A stretch of DNA of 5,145 nucleotides from Gammaproteobacteria bacterium. GTDB lineage: Bacteria; Pseudomonadota; Gammaproteobacteria; Thiohalomonadales; Thiohalomonadaceae. The DNA lies in NCBI GenBank assembly GCA_026193675.1, contig JAPHSO010000049.1, positions 1 to 5,145 of the forward strand. The letters run 5' to 3'. The notes under the pieces are model-generated. The model was not told the origin of the DNA. It saw nothing but the letters and a program-made list of their open reading frames with translations, and searched no databases. Position 1 is the first letter of the stretch. The number at the start of each line of letters is the position of its first letter. Shown here in pieces: positions 1 through 4,564 of this stretch. Position numbers and translations under genes: made by a program.

Positions 1-657
1 GGATTAAGTGCCGACCATATTCATCAGGTCCTGTTTGCGGGGCTTCTTCATAATATTGGTAAAGTGGGAATGGCCGATAAGCTGCTAAAAAGGGCTTATG
101 AAGATATGAGTGAGGAGGAGTATGCGCTTTTTGTTAAGCATCCGGTGATTGGTGAGGGAATGCTCATGGCCTTTGATGATCTTAAAGAGGCTGCAAGTAT
201 CATCCGCTCACAGCATGAATGTTATGATGGTAAAGGCTTCCCCGATAAGTTACATGGCGAAGAGATACCTATTGGCTCCAGGATACTGGCCATCGCTAGT
301 GATTATGAGATGTTTCAGCTTGGAACGATCACCAGTCAAAAACAGAATGAGAGTGAGGCCCTGGATTTTCTAACCAATAATCGCAAAACGCGTTATGACC
401 CCAAATTGGTTGTGATGTTTCATGAGGTGATTAAGTCAGAGAACCTCAAGAAAAGAGGAAAAAATGACAAGATCCGGAGAGTGGTTGCCAGTAGATTGGT
501 TCCTGGAATGATCCTGGCTGATGATGTCCTGATTAAGGATAAGGTGTTGGTGTTATCCATGGGACATGTTATCGATCAGCACACGATCGATCGCCTGAAA
601 CAGTTGGAACGTTCAGTCGATGGCGCAGTGGTGATCAATATTTTTGACGATTACTGA
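1..657 (+). CDS. HD-GYP domain protein, C-terminal part, probably catalytically degenerate (5' end outside window)
   Basis: The frame is open from base 1 to the TGA at 655-657, giving about 218 visible residues; the start and any N-terminal sensor or receiver domain lie off the left edge. HD-GYP proteins are c-di-GMP phosphodiesterases with a metal centre. Visible family landmarks, numbered from the window edge, are LLHNIGK (15-21, normally LLHDIGK), KHPVIG (46-51), QHECYDGKGFP (71-81, normally HHExxDGxGYP) and RILAIASDYE (normally RIlaiADvYD). The HD aspartate is therefore Asn18, the first His of the HH pair is Gln71, the Asp of the ADxYD motif is Ser100, and GYP is GFP. About residues 155-215 form a small extra C-terminal region containing a LVPGMILADDV motif, of a type often seen after HD-GYP domains in two-component regulators. 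I infer a non-catalytic c-di-GMP-sensing or protein-interaction role. Family assignment is firm; partners are unknown. Confidence 0.85.
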   Translation, partial: GLSADHIHQVLFAGLLHNIGKVGMADKLLKRAYEDMSEEEYALFVKHPVIGEGMLMAFDDLKEAASIIRSQHECYDGKGFPDKLHGEEIPIGSRILAIASDYEMFQLGTITSQKQNESEALDFLTNNRKTRYDPKLVVMFHEVIKSENLKKRGKNDKIRRVVASRLVPGMILADDVLIKDKVLVLSMGHVIDQHTIDRLKQLERSVDGAVVINIFDDY

Positions 658-707
658 TTATAGGATAAGCACCACTTTAACGGGGACGATTTGTAATCGT
701 TAAAATG

Positions 708-740
708 AAAAAGGGCCTAGCATTTGCTAAGCCCTTTTTT
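708..740. terminator. Bidirectional intrinsic terminator between convergent genes
   Basis: The arms AAAAAGGGC (708-716) and GCCCTTTTT (731-739) are perfectly complementary. After one C·A mismatch, an inner TAGC/GCTA pairing closes an ATTT loop. The A-run and T-run flank the stem on both sides, so both RNA strands end in a U tract. It lies 50 bases after the HD-GYP stop and 5 bases beyond the CCA end of tRNA-Met, so it can end both transcription units. Confidence 0.9.
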
Positions 741-745
741 GTATA

Positions 746-822
746 TGGTGGCTACACCGGGATTTGAACCTGGGACCCCATCATTATGAGTGATGTGCTC
801 TAACCAGCTGAGCTATGTAGCC
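746..822 (-). tRNA. tRNA-Met (anticodon CAT), elongator
   Basis: The minus strand gives a complete 77-nt cloverleaf. It has a perfect 7-bp acceptor stem (GGCTACA/TGTAGCC), D-stem GCTC/GAGC, anticodon stem CATCA/TGATG with loop CTCATAA, a TTCAAAT T-loop and an encoded CCA (746-748 on the plus strand). The anticodon CAT is at 786-788. The body closely resembles E. coli elongator tRNA-Met rather than the initiator or the lysidine-modified tRNA-Ile. The T-stem has one A·C mismatch (CCAGG/CCCGG); as I recall E. coli metT has the same one, so it does not suggest a pseudogene. It lies downstream of ychF on the same strand and upstream of the shared terminator. Confidence 0.97.
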
Positions 823-838
823 AAATTTTGGAGGCGGA

Positions 839-867
839 ATTGTGCGGTTTTAGGGCCAATGTGTCAA
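839..867 (-). promoter_or_regulatory. Sigma-70-type promoter for tRNA-Met
   Basis: On the minus strand there is a perfect -35 box TTGACA (862-867), a 17-bp spacer and a -10 box CACAAT (839-844, 4 of 6 consensus). A G+C-rich discriminator TCCGCC follows (833-838). Initiation about 7 bases downstream would leave a leader of roughly 9 nt before the mature tRNA 5' end at 822. G+C-rich discriminators are typical of stringently controlled stable-RNA promoters, so growth-rate control is a reasonable inference. It lies in the 80-bp gap between ychF and the tRNA. Confidence 0.8.
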
Positions 868-902
868 GTAATATTGCCCCTTTGCCCATTAAACTCCAGT
901 GT

Positions 903-1994
903 TTAAACGTTAAATCGGAAGTGCATAACATCGCCATCCTTAACAACATATTCCTTGCCCTCAAGACGAAGCTTTCCGGCATCTTTGGCTCCCGCCTCTC
1001 CGTTGTATTCGATAAAGTCATCGTAGGCGATCACTTCAGCGCGGATGAAACCCTTCTCAAAGTCGGTATGAATCACCGCAGCCGCTTTGGGGGCTGTTGC
1101 GCCAATGGCGACGGTCCAGGCTCGAACCTCTTTCACGCCTGCAGTAAAGTAGGTCTGTAGGCCGAGCAGCTCATAACCTGCACGAATCACCCGGTTAAGA
1201 CCGGGTTCATCCAGCCCCAGCTCCTCCAGAAAGACCTCCGCCTCTTCGTCATCAAGCTCGGCCAGTTCAGACTCAATCGAGGCGCATACAGGGACCACAA
1301 TGGCATTCTCGCTTTCGGCAATTTTGTTTACCGCATCGAGGAGTGGATTGTTTTCAAAGCCATCTTCAGCGACATTGGCGATATACATGGTGGGTTTGAT
1401 GGTAAGCAGGTGGATATCGTAGAGGTGGGCCAATTCATCTTCGCTTAGATCGAGGGTACGAATCAGATTGCCATCTTCAAGGTGGGCCAGCGCCTTCTCT
1501 ATCGTTGCAAGCTTGGCTTTGGCCTCTTTGTCCCCGCTCTTGGTGAGCTTGGCGACACGGGTCTGCGCCTTTTCGACCGATTCCATATCGGCCAGACATA
1601 GCTCAGTGTTGATCACCTCAATGTCATTGGTCGGGTCGATCTTGCCGTCGACGTGCACCACATTATCATCCTGAAAACAGCGTACCACCTGTACGATGGC
1701 ATCGGTTTCTCGGATGTTGGCAAGAAATTTATTTCCGAGCCCTTCACCTTTGGAGGCGCCCGCAACCAGGCCGGCGATATCGACAAACTCCATGGTGGTA
1801 GGTAGTACCCGCTGTGGATTGACGATTGCCGCCAGTTTGTCCATGCGTGCATCAGGGACGGGTACGATTCCAACATTGGGCTCAATGGTGCAGAAGGGGT
1901 AGTTTTCTGCCTGAATGCCCGCTTTGGTAAGCGCATTGAATAGTGTTGATTTACCTACATTGGGTAGTCCAACAATGCCGCATTTAAATCCCAT
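903..1994 (-). CDS. ychF: YchF/Obg-family ribosome-associated ATPase
   Basis: The product is 363 aa, the same length as E. coli YchF, a TRAFAC-class P-loop protein that prefers ATP over GTP and binds ribosomes; it is linked to the oxidative stress response and translation fidelity (OLA1 in eukaryotes). Visible motifs are the P-loop GLPNVGKST (9-17), the G3 motif DIAGLV (72-77), the family signature SKGEGLGNKFL (81-91), and NVAE (207-210) in place of the GTPase motif NKxD, which fits the ATP preference. His114, a conserved functional residue in the E. coli protein as I recall, is present. A coiled-coil-like helical insert lies around 132-190, and the C-terminal TGS domain covers about 278-361. 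The ATG is preceded by AGAAGG with 8-nt spacing. pth ends 18 bases upstream, so the two are almost certainly cotranscribed, as in E. coli. No terminator is visible between ychF and tRNA-Met. Intact, with nothing missing. Confidence 0.97.
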   Translation of the reverse strand: MGFKCGIVGLPNVGKSTLFNALTKAGIQAENYPFCTIEPNVGIVPVPDARMDKLAAIVNPQRVLPTTMEFVDIAGLVAGASKGEGLGNKFLANIRETDAIVQVVRCFQDDNVVHVDGKIDPTNDIEVINTELCLADMESVEKAQTRVAKLTKSGDKEAKAKLATIEKALAHLEDGNLIRTLDLSEDELAHLYDIHLLTIKPTMYIANVAEDGFENNPLLDAVNKIAESENAIVVPVCASIESELAELDDEEAEVFLEELGLDEPGLNRVIRAGYELLGLQTYFTAGVKEVRAWTVAIGATAPKAAAVIHTDFEKGFIRAEVIAYDDFIEYNGEAGAKDAGKLRLEGKEYVVKDGDVMHFRFNV

Positions 1995-2012
1995 GTTGTT
2001 TGCCTTCTACTA

Positions 2013-2591
2013 TTAAGGTGTGGTGTGAAGTTCGTTCATCGCTTTCTGTGAATCCCCATTGATAATCAGGGGAAGCACATCAATAATTCGGTCGATTGAT
2101 TGATCAATCGATATCTGGTCGTCAACGGATGCCTTTTTAAGCACAAAGTTGCTGACCTGTTTGGCATTGCCTGGATGGCCGATGCCGATTCGCAGACGCT
2201 GGAAATTTTTGGTTCCAAGGTGAGCGATTGTGTCACGTAGACCATTATGGCCACCATGACCACCATTGAGTTTTAGACGCGCGACGCCGGGATCAAGATC
2301 CAGTTCATCGTGGGCTAAAATAATGGCTTCTGGTTCTATTTTGTAGAAGTTGGCTATTGCACCAACCGCCTGTCCGCTACGGTTCATGAAGGTGTCGGGC
2401 TTCAGTAGCCAGACACTGTGTCCACCAATATTGACCTTGGCGACGGCACCATGAAATTTGGACTCTTTACGAAAGGAAGCTCCGTTTTGCTCAGCAATCC
2501 GGTCAACCAAAAAAAAACCGGCGTTGTGTCGCGTCTGTTCATATTCGGAGCCGGGATTTCCCAGCCCCACTATGAGCGATACAGACGACAC
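2013..2591 (-). CDS. pth: Peptidyl-tRNA hydrolase
   Basis: This 192-aa protein is the usual length for bacterial Pth. The cytoplasmic enzyme cleaves the ester bond of peptidyl-tRNAs released by ribosome drop-off, freeing tRNA for reuse, and is normally essential. Catalytic and binding residues are in place: GLGNPG with Asn12, the catalytic His22 in TRHNAG, Asn70 in KPDTFMN, Asp95 in HDELD and Asn116 in GGHGGHNGLR. These equal E. coli N10, H20, N68, D93 and N114 shifted by two residues. The start is a GTG at 2589-2591, preceded by AAAAGG (2600-2605) at 8-nt spacing; no other in-frame start fits. It lies 33 bases after rplY and 18 bases before ychF on the same strand. Unusually, its first 80 bases form half of a large terminator-like hairpin that covers the ribosome binding site and start (see separate feature). 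Confidence 0.97.
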   Translation of the reverse strand: MSSVSLIVGLGNPGSEYEQTRHNAGFFLVDRIAEQNGASFRKESKFHGAVAKVNIGGHSVWLLKPDTFMNRSGQAVGAIANFYKIEPEAIILAHDELDLDPGVARLKLNGGHGGHNGLRDTIAHLGTKNFQRLRIGIGHPGNAKQVSNFVLKKASVDDQISIDQSIDRIIDVLPLIINGDSQKAMNELHTTP

Positions 2592-2605
2592 AACGCCGGC
2601 CTTTT
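2509..2605 (-). promoter_or_regulatory. Terminator-like nested hairpin over the pth ribosome binding site and start
   Basis: Plus-strand arms 2518-2531 and 2586-2599 are perfectly complementary over 14 bp. In the pth-sense RNA the 3' arm is followed directly by nine U residues (2509-2517). The Shine-Dalgarno AAAAGG (2600-2605) can pair with six of these U's (four A-U, two G·U), making about 20 bp. Beyond a 2-nt bulge (2532-2533), five more pairs form (2534-2538 with 2581-2585). The remaining loop holds a 6-bp hairpin (2550-2555 with 2560-2565) containing one G·U pair. These wobble pairs exist only in the minus-strand RNA, which supports a role in the pth message. It could end rplY transcripts, attenuate pth-ychF, or hide the pth start; which of these applies is inference. 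The large loop makes termination efficiency uncertain. Confidence 0.65.
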
Positions 2606-2624
2606 AGCCTGGATAAAGAGAAGA

Positions 2625-3278
2625 TTACTCTTCAGCAGCACCTTCTTCGTCAGCTGCTGCAGGAGCTACAACTTCACCTTCATCTTCAGTAGCACTTCCG
2701 CGCATCTTATGGATAGCGGCAACTGGAAGATCGTGATCGGCACCATGTGTCAGTGCGATAATCTCAACACCTTCAGGCAGTTTGATGTCTGACAGGTGGA
2801 GAGAGTGATCCATCTGAAGCTCAGAGAGGTCAACCTCAAGGTACTCAGGCAGGTCGCCAGGTAGACAGCTGATCTCAACCTCAGTGACGTTGTGAGTGAT
2901 CAGTCCGCCATCAATCTTGACGCCAGGAGCCACCTCTTCGCCAGTGAAGTGAAGTGGCACATTCATACGCAGCTTCTCTTTAGCATCTACACGCAGGAAG
3001 TCAGCGTGCAGGATAGTTGGCTTGTAGGGGTGACGTTGTAGATCTTTCAGTACAACCTTTTCCGCTTTGCCATCAACAGCGATGTTGAGGATGTGCGAAT
3101 AGAAGGCTTCATGCTCCAGGTGGTGGAACAGGCTATTGTGATCCAGGGTGACAGAAACGGCATCTTTACCGGCACCATAGATAACAGCAGGGACTTTATC
3201 TTCACGACGTAGGCGGCGGCTCGCACCTTTCCCCATATCGCTACGACTCTCTGCAGTAATGTTGAAATCAACACTCAT
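2625..3278 (-). CDS. rplY: Large-subunit ribosomal protein L25, CTC/TL5 type
   Basis: The protein is 217 aa with the chosen start MSVDFNITAESR. L25 binds loop E of 5S rRNA in the central protuberance of the 50S subunit. The N-terminal half (about 1-95) is the 5S-binding domain, with RRLRREDKVPAVIYG (about 21-35) and a LKDLQRHPYKPTILHADFL stretch near 75-93. The second half (about 96-190) is the beta-rich CTC/TL5 domain that the roughly 94-aa E. coli L25 lacks. It ends in an acidic Ala/Glu tail. An upstream in-frame ATG at 3315-3317 would add 13 residues, but it has no ribosome binding site and runs through a terminator hairpin, so the ATG at 3276-3278 is preferred. It sits between prs and pth on one strand. 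In E. coli rplY is autoregulated through its mRNA leader; the structured leader here may do something similar, though I cannot show it. Confidence 0.95.
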   Translation of the reverse strand: MSVDFNITAESRSDMGKGASRRLRREDKVPAVIYGAGKDAVSVTLDHNSLFHHLEHEAFYSHILNIAVDGKAEKVVLKDLQRHPYKPTILHADFLRVDAKEKLRMNVPLHFTGEEVAPGVKIDGGLITHNVTEVEISCLPGDLPEYLEVDLSELQMDHSLHLSDIKLPEGVEIIALTHGADHDLPVAAIHKMRGSATEDEGEVVAPAAADEEGAAEE

Positions 3279-3286
3279 TTTATTTA

Positions 3287-3292
3287 CTCCGT
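3287..3292 (-). promoter_or_regulatory. Ribosome binding site that fixes the rplY start
   Basis: The minus strand reads ACGGAG here, with GGAG ending 8 nt before the ATG at 3276-3278. This selects the 217-aa form over the longer in-frame reading from 3317. It begins only five bases after the T-run of the upstream terminator-like hairpin. Confidence 0.8.
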
Positions 3293-3297
3293 AAGTT

Positions 3298-3318
3298 AAA
3301 AAAGCCCTTGCGGGCATT
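3298..3318 (-). terminator. Short intrinsic terminator or attenuator between prs and rplY
   Basis: On the minus strand GCCC-GCAA-GGGC (3304-3315) forms a 4-bp G+C stem with a GNRA-type loop, followed by six T's (3298-3303). Three A-T pairs can extend the stem beyond a T·T mismatch. It is a weak but recognisable terminator. It lies directly before the rplY ribosome binding site, so any rplY transcript beginning further upstream must cross it. Confidence 0.6.
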
Positions 3319-3321
3319 TGT

Positions 3322-3379
3322 TACCACTCTTTGCGACCAAGAAGTGGTATCTCGTTGATGCCCTAATAATGGGCATCAA
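3322..3379 (-). other. Two tandem hairpins in the prs-rplY intergenic region
   Basis: The arms TTGATGCCC (3355-3363) and GGGCATCAA (3371-3379) pair perfectly over 9 bp with a 7-nt loop. The arms TACCACT (3322-3328) and AGTGGTA (3343-3349) pair over 7 bp. Neither is followed by a T-run on the minus strand, so they are not classic terminators. With the terminator at 3298-3318 they make three stem-loops in a row in the 3' tail of prs RNA or the leader of rplY RNA. They may protect the prs 3' end or form part of an rplY control region. Confidence 0.5.
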
Positions 3380-3400
3380 TCAAAATTCTTTAAATAGGCG

Positions 3401-4339
3401 CTAATCCATATAGAGAGAGCTAACCGATTCATCGTTATTAATCCGACGAATGGTTTCAGCCAGCATCTCTGCAATACTGATTTGACGAATCTTTTTACAC
3501 GCTGCAGCCTTGGCTGAAAGGGGCAGGGTGTCGGTCACCACAATCTCATCAAGTTGTGAGCCGTTAATGTTCTCAATGGCCGGACCCGATAGCACTGGGT
3601 GGGTGATATAGGCCTTAACCTTGGCCGCACCGTGCTCTTTAAGGGCGTTGGCTGCCTGACACAGGGTTCCTGCAGTATCGACCAGGTCATCAACGATGAC
3701 ACAGGTGCGATCTTCCACATCACCAATGATGTGCATCACCTCGGCAACGTTTGCCTTGGGACGACGCTTGTCGATAATCGCCAGGTCAGCATCATCAAGA
3801 CGTTTTGCAACAGCACGAGCACGAACCACACCACCCACATCGGGTGAGACCACCATCAGATTGGTCTCTTTCGACTTCCAGATATCACCCAGAAGCAGTG
3901 GTGAGGCGTAGACATTATCTACCGGGATATCGAAAAATCCCTGAATCTGGTCAGCGTGCAGGTCAACGGTCAACAGTTTGTCGATACCGACGCCGCTGAG
4001 CATGTTGGCGATCACCTTGGCGGTAATCGGTACACGCGATGAGCGGGTGCGGCGATCCTGACGGGCATAACCGAAGTAGGGGACCACCGCGGTCACCATA
4101 CGGGCAGAGGCACGGCGCATCGCGTCGGCCATCACCATCAACTCCATCAGATTGTCATTTGTTGGGGCACAGGTGGGTTGAATCAGGAAGACGTGACGGC
4201 CACGAACATTCTCAAGGATCTCAAACATCACCTCACCATCGCTGAACTGATCGACAATCGCCTTACCCAAAGGCATGCCGAGGGAGCTTGCAATCTTCTG
4301 TGCCAACTGTGGATTGGCGTTGCCGCTAAAGACCATCAT
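3401..4339 (-). CDS. prs: Ribose-phosphate pyrophosphokinase (PRPP synthetase)
   Basis: This 312-aa protein (E. coli Prs is 315) transfers pyrophosphate from ATP to ribose 5-phosphate to give PRPP, the precursor for purine, pyrimidine, NAD, histidine and tryptophan synthesis; it is cytosolic and normally hexameric. Visible motifs are FSDGE (32-36), STCAPTND-like PTCAPTND (55-62), YARQDRR (91-97), the catalytic/metal motif DLHADQ (126-131), the flexible catalytic loop KRRPKAN (191-197) and the PRPP-binding signature VDDLVDTAGT (216-225). An in-frame TAG at 4355-4357 excludes a longer start. Two adjacent ATGs are possible; the first (4337-4339) lies 11 nt from AGAGAG (4351-4356), closer than the second. 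The ribosome binding site is weak and unusually distant. It follows tRNA-Gln, with a long hairpin between them, and precedes rplY. Intact. Confidence 0.97.
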   Translation of the reverse strand: MMVFSGNANPQLAQKIASSLGMPLGKAIVDQFSDGEVMFEILENVRGRHVFLIQPTCAPTNDNLMELMVMADAMRRASARMVTAVVPYFGYARQDRRTRSSRVPITAKVIANMLSGVGIDKLLTVDLHADQIQGFFDIPVDNVYASPLLLGDIWKSKETNLMVVSPDVGGVVRARAVAKRLDDADLAIIDKRRPKANVAEVMHIIGDVEDRTCVIVDDLVDTAGTLCQAANALKEHGAAKVKAYITHPVLSGPAIENINGSQLDEIVVTDTLPLSAKAAACKKIRQISIAEMLAETIRRINNDESVSSLYMD

Positions 4340-4431
4340 AAGGCTATTTGCTCTCTATTTTGAGTTCAGTAGGTGTCATCAGTTTTTAGCAATTGAAAGG
4401 GCCGTTTTAAACGACTCATTCAACAACTAAA
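4340..4431 (-). other. prs upstream region with an 8-bp direct repeat
   Basis: This A+T-rich 92-bp stretch must carry the prs leader and possibly its promoter. I see no convincing -35/-10 pair. GTCGTTTA occurs on the minus strand at 4408-4415, and again at 4428-4435 just beyond the region, starting exactly 20 bp apart; the right-hand copy overlaps the base of the adjacent hairpin. No PurR-like operator was recognised. Confidence 0.35.
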
Positions 4432-4466
4432 CGACGATAGGTGGGAGTAACTCCCATCTATCGTCG
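4432..4466 (-). terminator. 16-bp hairpin downstream of tRNA-Gln, possible terminator
   Basis: The arms 4432-4447 and 4451-4466 pair over 16 bp around a TAA loop, with one non-Watson-Crick position: G·U in plus-strand RNA, A·C in minus-strand RNA. On the minus strand it begins 7 nt after the tRNA CCA end and is followed by the T-rich TTTAGTTGTT rather than a clean T-run. It probably terminates, or sets the processing end of, the ispE-tRNA-Gln transcript. A dispersed repeat element of REP type is an alternative that genome-wide counting would settle. Confidence 0.5.
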
Positions 4467-4473
4467 ATGTGTA

Positions 4474-4548
4474 TGGCTGGGGTAGGAGGATTTGAACCTC
4501 CGAATGACGGGATCAAAACCCGCTGCCTTACCGCTTGGCGATACCCCA
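4474..4548 (-). tRNA. tRNA-Gln (anticodon TTG)
   Basis: The minus strand gives a complete 75-nt cloverleaf. The acceptor stem is TGGGGTA/TACCCCA, the anticodon stem is GCGGG/CCCGT with loop TTTTGAT, the T-arm is GGAGG-TTCAAAT-CCTCC, and the CCA is encoded (4474-4476 on the plus strand). The anticodon TTG is at 4514-4516. The unusual U1-A72 first pair is characteristic of bacterial tRNA-Gln. Its 5' end is 16 bases after the ispE stop, so it is probably cotranscribed with ispE and cut out. The same ispE - tRNA-Gln - prs order occurs in Pseudomonas as I recall. Confidence 0.97.
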
Positions 4549-4564
4549 ATTGTAAATCTGGCAA

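Noticed and set aside
828..1160. Open frames antisense to ychF, rplY and prs, such as 828-1160, 1468-1674, 2418-2792 and 3599-3847 on the plus strand
   Set aside because: They lie opposite well-conserved genes, have no family features in their translations and no convincing ribosome binding sites. They are shadows of the real frames.
1189..1206. Seven-bp inverted repeat ACCCGGT/ACCGGGT inside ychF
   Set aside because: It is short, has no T-run, lies in the middle of conserved coding sequence, and is within what chance would produce in 5 kb.
2509..2517. A nine-base homopolymer in pth as a phase-variable or frameshift site
   Set aside because: The reading frame is intact on both sides and encodes the conserved Gly-Phe-Phe-Leu after the catalytic motif. 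Switching off an essential gene is improbable, and the terminator reading explains the run better.
3279..3317. A longer rplY start giving 13 extra residues
   Set aside because: No ribosome binding site precedes it and the extension is translated through the terminator hairpin. The shorter start has GGAG at 8-nt spacing and the normal L25 N-terminus.
3366..3394. Possible rplY promoter: TTTAAA, 17 bp, CATTAT on the minus strand
   Set aside because: Each box matches only 4 of 6 consensus positions in A+T-rich DNA, and the -10 lies in a hairpin. This is too weak to call for a ribosomal protein gene.
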